Assembly: GCF_023223525.1 (NCBI RefSeq)
Contig: NZ_JALPRX010000038.1
Span: forward strand, 118,433-182,432
Direction of reading: 5' to 3'
DNA from: Roseomonas acroporae
GTDB lineage: Bacteria; Pseudomonadota; Alphaproteobacteria; Acetobacterales; Acetobacteraceae
Length of the DNA stretch: 64,000 nucleotides
Positions 1-7,703 of the stretch are shown in pieces. The position numbers and the translations under genes are program-made. Each line of letters starts with the position of its first letter. Positions within the stretch are counted from its first letter, which is position 1. The notes beneath the pieces are model-generated. The model was given only the letters and a program-made list of their open reading frames with translations. It was not told the origin of the DNA and ran no database searches.

Positions 1-31
1 TGGCGGCCGCGCGCCAGGGACCCGAACGGGT

Positions 32-1147
32 CTACTGACCGCCCCGGAGCGGTCCCGGCCCCCGATCGGGCGCGTCTTCCGTGTCGCCGGGCGAGGACGC
101 CCGGCCCGGGAATGCCCGCTGCCCGTGGCGTTCCGCGCGGTCCGCCGTTTCGTCGAGGAAGTCGGCGGCGCGGCGGGGCGCGTCGGGGTCGTACAGGGCG
201 GCGATTCGGGCGGTGTCGAGCGCCTCGGCCTCGCGCAGCAGCGCCGGCCAGTCGCCCGCCGCCGGCCACGCCTCCCGCACCACCGCGGCGCCCAGCGCCG
301 CGAGCCGCCGCGCCTTGGCCCCCTGCTCGTCGAAGGGGCGCGGCTCGGGCAGGCAGAGGAAGGGCCGGCCCAGCGCCGCGACCTCGGCCAGCAGCCCGTC
401 GCCGCAGCCGCCGACGACCAGCCCGGCCCGCGCCAGCACCGTCGGCGCGTCCTCGCGCCAGCCCAGGAATTCGAGGTTCGGCGGCAGCGCGGCGGGCATC
501 GTGGCGGGGCCGAGGACGCGCCAGCGCCGCCAGGGCACGGCGCGCGCGGCGGCGGCGAGCGCCTCGCCGTCCCCGCCCGCCCCGCCGCGCCCGAAGGCGA
601 CCACGACGCTGTCCGGCTCGGCCGCGGGCCGCGGCGGCGGGGCGGCGAGGAAGCCGGCGTGGAAGCTCCGCTTCAGCACCCAGCCCGGAGTCGCGGCATC
701 CTCGAGCGCGGCCGGGAAGGGGGCCAGCAGCGCCTCGGCCGCGCGGAAGGCGCCGAGATGCGGCGCATCGTCCCGCCGCCCCGCCAGGCGGACGTACACC
801 ACGGGGGTGGAGAGCAGGCGCGCCAGCATCGCCACCTCCACCGAGACGTCCACCACCAGCAGGGCGGGCCGGTGCGCGGCGATCCAGGCGGCGATCGCGG
901 CGCCGCGCCGGCGCAGCCCGTCATGGCCGCGCGGGGCGTAGTGCAGCCCCGGCACCTCGCCGGCACCGGGATCCGGGGCCGGCGCGTCGTCCGGCAGGGC
1001 GAGGACGGGCAGCGGCGCGGCGGCGGCCGCGGCCGCGTCCATCGTGCCGATCAGCGTCACCGGCCGCCGCATCCGCCGCGCCAGGATGACGGCCCGCGCC
1101 AGATGGCCGGCGCCCTGGTGGTGGACGTAGTAGCCGACCGGCCTCAT
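32..1147 (-). CDS. GT-B-fold glycosyltransferase-like protein
   Basis: Predicted protein of 371 residues. It opens with MRPVGYYVHHQGAGHLAR, the glycine-rich N-terminal loop of GT-B enzymes such as MurG and macrolide glycosyltransferases. Near the C-terminus GCGDGLLAEVAALGRPFL followed by FDEQGAKARRL resembles the nucleotide-sugar-binding half of that fold. The start is the ATG that overlaps the stop of the upstream glycosyltransferase gene by 4 bp (ATGA), so it is the third gene of a translationally coupled operon. The frame stays open far upstream, but that stretch is the shadow of the preceding gene. Acceptor and donor are unknown; a role in a surface glycan or glycolipid is inferred from the neighbours. 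Confidence 0.75.
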   Translation of the reverse strand: MRPVGYYVHHQGAGHLARAVILARRMRRPVTLIGTMDAAAAAAAPLPVLALPDDAPAPDPGAGEVPGLHYAPRGHDGLRRRGAAIAAWIAAHRPALLVVDVSVEVAMLARLLSTPVVYVRLAGRRDDAPHLGAFRAAEALLAPFPAALEDAATPGWVLKRSFHAGFLAAPPPRPAAEPDSVVVAFGRGGAGGDGEALAAAARAVPWRRWRVLGPATMPAALPPNLEFLGWREDAPTVLARAGLVVGGCGDGLLAEVAALGRPFLCLPEPRPFDEQGAKARRLAALGAAVVREAWPAAGDWPALLREAEALDTARIAALYDPDAPRRAADFLDETADRAERHGQRAFPGRASSPGDTEDAPDRGPGPLRGGQ

Positions 1148-2370
1148 GCCGCGCGGGAACCGGCCGCCGCCCGTCCCGCCGGGCCGACCGCCGTCCCTCG
1201 CTCCGCCGGTCCGGTCGCCGCCTCCGGCGCGGCGGTCGCCACTCCTTCCGGCGCAGTGGTCGCCATTCCCTCCAGCGCGTCGGTCGCCATCCGTTCCAGC
1301 GCGGCGGTCGCCATCCGTTCCAGCGCGGCGGTCGCCGCGACGATCTCCGCCTCGGCGGTGTCGGCTGGCGGCAGCAGCGGCGTCGCGCGGGCGACGAAGG
1401 CGATGGCGTTGACGCTCTCGCGCGCAACGGCGCGCAGCACCGCCACGTCGATGCCGGTCGCGGCCGCCGCCGTCTCCAGCCCGCTCCCCGGTCCACCCCC
1501 CGGGCCACTTCCCGCGCCGCCGGCGAAGCCGTCCCGCAGGGCCCGCCGGCGGGCGAACAGGCCGGCCCAGAATTCCGGGCCGGGCAGCAGGTGCGGCTCG
1601 CCCGTCTCCGCGATCCGCCGCCAGCGGCGCATCTCCGCCGCCATGCCGCCGGGCGCCCGGCCATCCTCGCGCGCCGAGACCGCCACCCAGGCATCCGGCG
1701 CGTGGCGCAGCCGGGCGCCGTTGCGTTCCAGCGCCGCGACCAGGGCGTTGTCCTCGCCCGTCGCCAGCGGCGGCACGCCGCCCGCGTCGCGGTAGGCGGC
1801 GACGGTGACGGCGAGGCTCGCCCCGGTATGGTCGCCGTGGCGCGGCGGCGGGTCGTGCGGCAGCGGGTCCAGACGGTCCGACAGGGCGCGCACCGCCGAC
1901 CAATAGCGCGCGACCAGCGCGCGCCGCTCGCGCAGCCAGCCCGGCAGGCCCTCCTCCCCCGCGAGGCGGATCTCGCCCCCCACCGCCTCCGCCCCCGCCG
2001 CGACGGCGCGCAGGTTGGCGGCGATCCAGCCCGGCGGCGGCAGCGCGTCGGCATCGGTGCCGAGCAGCAGGCCCTCGCCGCCGCCTCCCGCCGCGCCGAG
2101 CCATCCGGCGCCCGCTTCCATGGCCATGCCGCGCGCCCGGCCGACCGTCGCCTGCCCGGCCGGCAGCGTGGCCTCGATCACGCGCAGCGCCAGCACAGGG
2201 TGGCGCCGCGCCGCCTCGCGCGCGGCCGCCGCCGTCCCGTCCGTGCAGCCATTGGCGAGCAGCACGACCCGCACCGGCCCGACACCTTCCTGCCCCGCCA
2301 GGGCGGCGAGCAGGCCGGGCATCGCCGCGGCCTCGTCGCGGGCCGGCACGCAGACGACGTGCGGGATCAT
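1144..2370 (-). CDS. Glycosyltransferase family 2 protein with repeat tail
   Basis: Predicted 408-residue GT-A enzyme. The N-terminus HVVCVPARDEAAAMPGLLAAL is the family 2 nucleotide-binding strand and helix, and GTDADALPPPGWIAANL carries the DxD-type metal and sugar-nucleotide motif. It overlaps both neighbours by ATGA. The last 60 or so residues are not catalytic: they consist of octapeptide repeats related to ALERMATA, coded by 24-bp tandem units at about 1214-1336, and then an Ala/Gly-rich end. The tail may be an in-frame minisatellite rather than a functional domain. The transferred sugar cannot be deduced. Middle gene of the three-gene glycosyltransferase operon. Confidence 0.85.
   Translation of the reverse strand: MIPHVVCVPARDEAAAMPGLLAALAGQEGVGPVRVVLLANGCTDGTAAAAREAARRHPVLALRVIEATLPAGQATVGRARGMAMEAGAGWLGAAGGGGEGLLLGTDADALPPPGWIAANLRAVAAGAEAVGGEIRLAGEEGLPGWLRERRALVARYWSAVRALSDRLDPLPHDPPPRHGDHTGASLAVTVAAYRDAGGVPPLATGEDNALVAALERNGARLRHAPDAWVAVSAREDGRAPGGMAAEMRRWRRIAETGEPHLLPGPEFWAGLFARRRALRDGFAGGAGSGPGGGPGSGLETAAAATGIDVAVLRAVARESVNAIAFVARATPLLPPADTAEAEIVAATAALERMATAALERMATDALEGMATTAPEGVATAAPEAATGPAERGTAVGPAGRAAAGSRAA
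1214..1336. repeat. 24-bp in-frame tandem repeat
   Basis: Units beginning GTCGCC start at 1235, 1259, 1283 and 1307. The last two are identical and the others diverged; a 21-bp partial unit precedes them. The repeat lies in the 3' end of the family 2 glycosyltransferase gene and adds whole octapeptides, so the reading frame is kept. Confidence 0.85.
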
Positions 2371-3470
2371 GCCGTCGCCACGCTGGCGCGCGACCGCGCG
2401 TGGCGGTCGATCTCGGCGCGGAACAGCGCCTCGTAGCGGTCCATCATCACCTGGGCGTCGCACATCGCCTCGGCCCTGGCCCGGCAGGCGGGGCGGGAGA
2501 GGGTCATCGCCTCCCGGATCGCCCGCGCCAGGGCGTCCAGGTCGTCCGCCGGGGCGAGCCGGCCGGTGGCGGCGTCGGTCAGGTCCGGCAGGGCGCCGCG
2601 GGCGAAGCCGGCGACGGGCGTGCCGCAGGCCAGCGCCTCCGCCACCACCAGGCCGTAGGGCTCCTCCCAGCACGGCGTGACCACGGCGACGGCCGCCTCC
2701 GCCACCTCCCGCGCCAGCGAGCGGTGGTCGAGATGCCCGACATACTCGATGCCGTCCCCGAGGGCGGGCGCGATGCGCCCGGCCCAGTAGGCCGGGTCGC
2801 TGCGCGGCCCGGCGATGCGCAGCGGCACCCCCGCCAGGCGGGCGGCGGCGATGGCGAGGTGCGGCCCCTTCTCCGGCACCAGGCGCCCGGACCAGATCGC
2901 GTGGCGCCCGCCGCCCGGGGCCAGCCGGGCCGCGAACAGGTCCAGGTCGATGCCGTTGGGGATCACCTCGTCCACGGCGACGAACCGCTCCCACATCCCG
3001 CGCACGACGCCCGAGACCGCGACGAAGCGCAGGTCGCGGCGCGACCGTTCCGCCACGCCGTTCTCCAGCTCGTGGAAGGGCGGGCAGTGGAAGGCGGTGA
3101 CCATGGGCGCGGGAATCCGGTGCGCCTCCAGTAGCGGCAGGTAGTGCAGGCTGTTGTTGAGGACGAGGTCGCAGCCGCCCGGGCTGCTGCCCGGGGCACC
3201 GCCCGCGGCGATCCGCCGCAGGATCTCCGCGTAGGCCGCGGCCTCGGCCAGCGCGATGGCGTGCTCCTCGCGGTCGTCGCGCGGCGTGCCGGTCGGCGGG
3301 CCGACCGGGCACAGGCCGAGCGCCGGGTCCGATCCTTCCGAGGCGTGGAGCGTGACCTCGTGCCCGCGGGCGATGAGGTGCCGCGCGATGAGATGCGTGT
3401 GCATCTCCAGCCCGCCCTGGAACGGGTCCGAGATCGGATACTTCAGGTGGGCGATGATGGCGATCTTCAT
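2367..3470 (-). CDS. Glycosyltransferase family 4 protein
   Basis: Predicted 367-residue GT-B enzyme and first gene of the operon. The N-terminus MKIAIIAHLKYPISDPFQGG, followed by LEMHTHLIARHL and RGHEVTLHA, is the classic GT4 acceptor-side fold with its glycine loop. Near the C-terminus CWEEPYGLVVAEALACGTPV is the retaining E-x7-E donor-binding motif. The ATG at 3468-3470 was chosen because the family fold begins immediately there; the frame upstream is low-complexity sequence. The stop overlaps the next start (ATGA). It probably adds a hexose to a lipid or polysaccharide acceptor in the cytoplasm; the product is unknown. Confidence 0.88.
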   Translation of the reverse strand: MKIAIIAHLKYPISDPFQGGLEMHTHLIARHLIARGHEVTLHASEGSDPALGLCPVGPPTGTPRDDREEHAIALAEAAAYAEILRRIAAGGAPGSSPGGCDLVLNNSLHYLPLLEAHRIPAPMVTAFHCPPFHELENGVAERSRRDLRFVAVSGVVRGMWERFVAVDEVIPNGIDLDLFAARLAPGGGRHAIWSGRLVPEKGPHLAIAAARLAGVPLRIAGPRSDPAYWAGRIAPALGDGIEYVGHLDHRSLAREVAEAAVAVVTPCWEEPYGLVVAEALACGTPVAGFARGALPDLTDAATGRLAPADDLDALARAIREAMTLSRPACRARAEAMCDAQVMMDRYEALFRAEIDRHARSRASVATA

Positions 3471-3955
3471 GTGCGCGGGATCATGGTCGGGAAGGGTCCG
3501 TCGTTGAAGGGTGGCGCCGGAGGGGCGGCGGGACGCGCCACGCACCAGCCCCGCTGCCTCGTTGGGCGACCGCCGGCTCGTCGGCGCTCTCCCGCGGGCA
3601 CGGTCGATGAACGCCGGTCGCCCCGCCGGGTTGATTCCCCGTCCGTGCCCCTGCCGGCAGGCGGCGGGCGCCGCCATCCGTGGCCCGGGACGGCGCCGTG
3701 CGGGCGGCAGGCCGGTTCCGGCGGCCGGCGCGCTTCCGCGCGTCGATCCCGGCATTCGCCCTTTCCGTGGGCGACGGCTCGAAGGCTGCGCCGTCGAGCG
3801 CGCCGTCCTCCGGCCTTCACGGAAGGCGACCGACAGGCCCTCGGCGCCCTGGCGCCGCGCCGCCCCCCCCCGGCGCATTTTCCGCCCCGTCCCGCGCGCC
3901 CGGCCCGGAAATGCCCTACGCTCCCCGCCCCGAACGATCCGGAGCGGCACGCGAC
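3471..3955. other. Intergenic region between divergent genes
   Basis: About 485 bp separate the leftward glycosyltransferase operon from the rightward amidase gene. The sequence is GC-rich and open in several frames, but none of the translations resembles a protein. It must hold both promoters; I see no convincing -35/-10 pair or palindrome. A weak GGAGC ribosome site stands before the amidase ATG. Confidence 0.5.
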
Positions 3956-5428
3956 ATGACATTGGCGATGAGCTGGGACGAGTGGACGCGGCACGATGCG
4001 GTGGCGCTGGCCGGCCGCGTGCGCGCGGGCGAGCTGACCCCCGCCGAGATCGCCGCCCAGGCCGCCGCCGCCGTCGCCAAGGTCAACCCGGCCGTCTCCG
4101 CCGTGGTCGAGGTGTTCGGGGACGCGGTCGCCGACCCGGCGGGGAACGGCACCGCGCTGGACGGCCCCTTCGCCGGCGTGCCCTACCTGATGAAGGATCT
4201 CGGCCCGACGCTGAAGGGGCGGCTGCAGGAGATGGGCTCGCTGCTGATGCGCGGTAACCGCGCGGCGGCGGACAGCTTCCTCGCCGGGCGCATCCGGCAG
4301 GCCGGGCTCAACATCATCGGCCGCACCACCACGCCGGAATTCGGCGTCTGCTCCTCGGCCGAGAACCCGGCCGTCTACGTCACGCGCAACCCGTGGGACA
4401 CGGGCTACACGAGCTGCGGCTCCTCGGCCGGCACGGCGGCGGCCGTCGCGGCGGGCGTGCTGCCGCTCAGCCACGCGACCGATGGCGGCGGCTCGATCCG
4501 CATCCCGGCCGGGGTGTGCGGCAATATCGGCCTCAAGGTCTCGCGCGGCGTGTTCTCGATCGCGCCCGGGCTTTCCGACCTCTCCGGCCTGGTCTCGATC
4601 CAGGGCTGCCAGAGCCGCACGGTGCGCGACACGGCGCTGTTCGTCGATTCCTGCCGCGGCGGCGCGCCGGGCGAGTTCATGCCCTTCTGGCAGCCGGAGG
4701 AGCCGTATTCGACGCTGATCGAGCGCGACCCGCGGCCGCTGCGCATCGCCCTCTCGCACGAATGGGGCGCGGCGCGGCCGACGCCGCACATCGTGGCCGA
4801 GCTGGAGCGCGCCGGCCGCTTCCTCGAAGGGCTCGGCCACCATGTCGAGCATGTCCTGCCGCCGATCGACTTCGATTCCGCCTTCGCCGCGCAGACCACC
4901 TGCTACATCAGCAATTTCGCGCAGACCATCGCCAACCTGCTGGCGCCGCGCGGGCTGGAGCGGCCGCCCGAGGGGCTGGTGGAGCCGATGAACATAAGGC
5001 TGTGGGAGGCCGGCATCGGCACCTCCTACACGGAGCGGGCGCGGATGCAGGCGGTGTTCAACACCACCTCGCGCGCCTTCGGCGACTTCTTCGAGAAGTG
5101 GGACGTGATCCTGACGCCGACCATGGCCGCGCCGACGCCGCCGGTCGGCACCACCGAGCTGCTGACGATCAGCGACAATCCCTCGGTGCACGACTGGTTC
5201 GCCAACCTCTGGCGCCACTTCGCCTACACGCCGCTGGCCAACCTCTGCGGCATCCCGGGCATCTCGCTGCCCTTCGGCATGCTGGAGAACGGACTGCCCA
5301 TGGGCATCCAGGCGCTGTCGCGGCAGGCCGGCGACGGGCTGCTGCTGCAGCTGGCGGCGCAGATGGAGCGGGCGCTCGACGGGCGCTGGAACGCGGGGCG
5401 GCGGCCGGCGGTGCACGTGACGGGCTGA
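3956..5428 (+). CDS. Amidase signature family hydrolase
   Basis: Predicted 490-residue cytoplasmic amidase that would hydrolyse a carboxamide. The Ser-cisSer-Lys triad is readable: Lys80 in LMKDLG, Ser156 in TSCGSSAGTAAAVAAG, and the nucleophile Ser180 in HATDGGGSIRIPA. The spacings (76 and 24 residues) match the family. The glycine-rich loop is slightly unusual, with SCGSSAG where most members have GGSSGG. The start at 3956 is favoured because the amidase fold begins within a few residues; ATG at 3968 is an alternative. It stands alone, divergent from the glycosyltransferase operon, so the substrate cannot be inferred. Confidence 0.88.
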   Translation: MTLAMSWDEWTRHDAVALAGRVRAGELTPAEIAAQAAAAVAKVNPAVSAVVEVFGDAVADPAGNGTALDGPFAGVPYLMKDLGPTLKGRLQEMGSLLMRGNRAAADSFLAGRIRQAGLNIIGRTTTPEFGVCSSAENPAVYVTRNPWDTGYTSCGSSAGTAAAVAAGVLPLSHATDGGGSIRIPAGVCGNIGLKVSRGVFSIAPGLSDLSGLVSIQGCQSRTVRDTALFVDSCRGGAPGEFMPFWQPEEPYSTLIERDPRPLRIALSHEWGAARPTPHIVAELERAGRFLEGLGHHVEHVLPPIDFDSAFAAQTTCYISNFAQTIANLLAPRGLERPPEGLVEPMNIRLWEAGIGTSYTERARMQAVFNTTSRAFGDFFEKWDVILTPTMAAPTPPVGTTELLTISDNPSVHDWFANLWRHFAYTPLANLCGIPGISLPFGMLENGLPMGIQALSRQAGDGLLLQLAAQMERALDGRWNAGRRPAVHVTG

Positions 5429-5807
5429 CGGGGCAGGGGCCGGGCGCGGCGGCCGGGACGCCGGGCGGGTGCCGCGCCCTGGCCGGCCGCCCGGTGGCCC
5501 GACAGGTGGCCCGACCGGTCGGCCCGACCTGCCAGCCCGACCTGCCGTCGCGAACCGCCGGAAGGCGGCAGCGCCCGCGGCCGCGAGGCCGCACGGGACG
5601 CGAAGGAAGGCCACGGAGCGCCCGCCCGCGCCGGACCGCGTTCCGCTGTAGACCGCCGGGCGCGCCTCCCGCATCCTCCGGTCCGCGCCGCCCGCCGCGT
5701 GTCGCCGCCGGGCGGCCGGGGGTGCCGCCGCGCCGCCGGCACGCGCCGGCCGGGCCCCGACGCGGCGCCCCCTGCCGATGAAAGCCCCGAAGGAAGCTCC
5801 CGGCCCG
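5429..5807. other. Intergenic region with short direct repeats
   Basis: About 380 bp between the amidase and pdxJ. No gene is supported. At 5496-5546 a 12-14 bp motif related to GGCCCGACCTGC is repeated four times in tandem with drift. The AAGGAAG ribosome site for pdxJ lies at its right edge. Confidence 0.5.
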
Positions 5808-6590
5808 ATGCAGCGACTCCGACTCTCGGTGAACGTCGACCACGTCGCCACGCTGCGCAACGCGCGCGGCGGCACCTTCCCCGATCCGGTCGAGGCCGCG
5901 CGCCTCGCCATCGAGGCCGGCGCCGACGGCATCACCGTGCATCTGCGCGAGGACCGCCGCCACATCCGCGACGCCGACGTGCTCCGCCTGCGCGCCGAGG
6001 TGCCGACGCGGCTGAACTTCGAGATGGCGGCGACCGAGGAGATGGTCGCCTTCGCCTGCGGGCTGCGCCCCGAGGCGTGCTGCATCGTCCCCGAGAAGCG
6101 CGCCGAGCTGACCACCGAGGGCGGGCTCGACGTGCTGCGCTTCGCCGAATCCCTCGCGCCGCAGGTGGCCCGACTCGCCGCCGCCGGCATCGAGGTCGCG
6201 ATCTTCGTCGAGCCGGACGCCGCGCAGATCGCCGCCTGCCACCTGATCGGCGCCGCCGCCGTCGAGCTGCACACCGGCGCCTATGCCGAGGCCGGCGGCG
6301 CGGCGCGCGAGGCGCATCTCGCCCGCCTGCGGAACGGCGCCACCGCCGCGCGATCCGCCGGCCTGTCCTGCCACGCCGGCCACGGCCTGACCTACGGCAA
6401 CGTCTCCCCCGTCGCCGCCCTGCCGGAACTTTCCGAGGTCAGCATCGGCCATTTCCTGATCGCGCAGAGCGTGTTCGAGGGCCTGCCCGCCGCGATCGCC
6501 CGCATGCGCGCCCTGCTCGATGCCGCGCGCGGAGACACCGTGCCCGGGGACGGCGTGCCCGGGGATGCGGCCGAGGATGCCGTGCCATGA
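5808..6590 (+). CDS. pdxJ: Pyridoxine 5'-phosphate synthase
   Basis: PdxJ condenses 3-amino-2-oxopropyl phosphate with 1-deoxyxylulose 5-phosphate, the ring-closing step of DXP-dependent vitamin B6 synthesis. NVDHVATLRNARGG at the N-terminus and CHAGHGLTYGNV near residue 190 are diagnostic. With the start at 5808 the catalytic residues fall at His45, Glu72 and His192, almost exactly the E. coli numbering (45, 72, 193). That, together with AAGGAAG 12 bp upstream, favours this start over the in-frame ATG at 5778. The C-terminus carries a short extra tail with a repeated VPGD motif. Its pathway partner pdxA is about 20 kb away in the same window. Confidence 0.97.
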   Translation: MQRLRLSVNVDHVATLRNARGGTFPDPVEAARLAIEAGADGITVHLREDRRHIRDADVLRLRAEVPTRLNFEMAATEEMVAFACGLRPEACCIVPEKRAELTTEGGLDVLRFAESLAPQVARLAAAGIEVAIFVEPDAAQIAACHLIGAAAVELHTGAYAEAGGAAREAHLARLRNGATAARSAGLSCHAGHGLTYGNVSPVAALPELSEVSIGHFLIAQSVFEGLPAAIARMRALLDAARGDTVPGDGVPGDAAEDAVP

Positions 6591-6672
6591 ACCGGCGCCG
6601 GCCCCGGGCGCGGGCATGGCCGCCACGCGCCGGCGCGACGCCGCGCCGCCACGGTGGCCGGGAGGACACGCC

Positions 6673-7569
6673 ATGCTGAAGCACGTCGAGGCCGGCACGC
6701 TGGACGTCGCCTATCTCGAGACCGGCGATCCCGCCGGGTGGCCGGTCGTGCTGCTGCACGGCTTCCCCTACGACGTGCACGCCTATGCCGAGGTCGCGCC
6801 CCGACTCGCCGCCGAGGGCGCGCGCGTGATCGTGCCCTGGCTGCGCGGCTACGGCCCGACCCGCTTCCGCTCGCCCGCGACGCTCCGCTCCGGCGAGCAG
6901 GCGGCGCTGGGCGCCGACCTGCTGGCGCTGCTCGACGCGCTGGGGCTGGGGCACGCGCTGCTGGCCGGCTACGACTGGGGCGGCCGCGCCGCCTGCGTCG
7001 TCGCGGCGCTGTGGCCGGAGCGCGCGAGCGGCCTCGTCTCCGTCAACGGCTACAACATCCAGGACATCGCCCGCGCCGCGCGCCCCGCCGCGCCGGCGAT
7101 GGAGCACCGCCTCTGGTACCAGTACTACTTCCACGGCGAGCGCGGCCGCGCCGGGCTGGAGAAGGACCGGCGCGCCTTCTGCCGCCTGCTCTGGCAGCTC
7201 TGGTCCCCCACCTGGCGCTTCGACGACGCCACCTACGAACGCAGCGCCGCCGCCTTCGACAACCCCGACTTCGTCGACGTGGTGATCCACTCCTACCGCC
7301 ACCGCTTCGCCCTGGTGGAAGGCGACCCGGCCTGCCTCGACATCGAGCGCCGCCTCGCCGCGCAGCCCCCGATCGCCGTGCCGGCGATCACGCTCGACGG
7401 CGACGCCGACGGCGTCTCCTCGATCGGCGGCACCGCCAGCCATGCCCGCCGCTTCACCGGCCCGCACGCGCACCGCGCCGTGCCCGGCGTCGGCCACAAC
7501 CTGCCGCAGGAGGCGCCGGAGGCGTTCGCGCGGGCGGTCCTGGACTGCCGTGCCGGCAGGATCGCCTGA
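6673..7569 (+). CDS. Alpha/beta hydrolase, epoxide-hydrolase-like
   Basis: Predicted 298-residue cytoplasmic alpha/beta hydrolase. The oxyanion segment is LLHGFPYD near residue 28. The nucleophile elbow is GYDWGGRAA with Asp101, as in epoxide hydrolases and haloalkane dehalogenases, rather than the Ser of esterases. GVGHNLPQE near the C-terminus supplies the histidine. The ribosome site GGAGGA at 6661 fixes the ATG at 6673, 82 bp after pdxJ on the same strand, so the two may be cotranscribed although no functional link is evident. Substrate unknown; epoxide or fluoro/haloacetate-type chemistry is possible. Confidence 0.85.
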   Translation: MLKHVEAGTLDVAYLETGDPAGWPVVLLHGFPYDVHAYAEVAPRLAAEGARVIVPWLRGYGPTRFRSPATLRSGEQAALGADLLALLDALGLGHALLAGYDWGGRAACVVAALWPERASGLVSVNGYNIQDIARAARPAAPAMEHRLWYQYYFHGERGRAGLEKDRRAFCRLLWQLWSPTWRFDDATYERSAAAFDNPDFVDVVIHSYRHRFALVEGDPACLDIERRLAAQPPIAVPAITLDGDADGVSSIGGTASHARRFTGPHAHRAVPGVGHNLPQEAPEAFARAVLDCRAGRIA

Positions 7570-7703
7570 TTCGCCGCGCGTGCACCGAGGTGGATTTCGC
7601 CGCCGGCCGAACCGCCCGGGGCTCCGCCCCGGCACCCGCGAAGAACTGAAAGACCCTTCGCCCGCCTTTCCGCGGGGCCGGTCGGGCGGTCCCGCCGCCG
7701 GTG

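Noticed and set aside
3467..6274. Long open frame (935 codons) on the minus strand opposite the amidase and pdxJ
   Set aside because: Its translation is low-complexity Arg/Ala/Gly; the plus strand carries two complete enzymes with full active-site motifs over the same bases. Typical GC-rich shadow.
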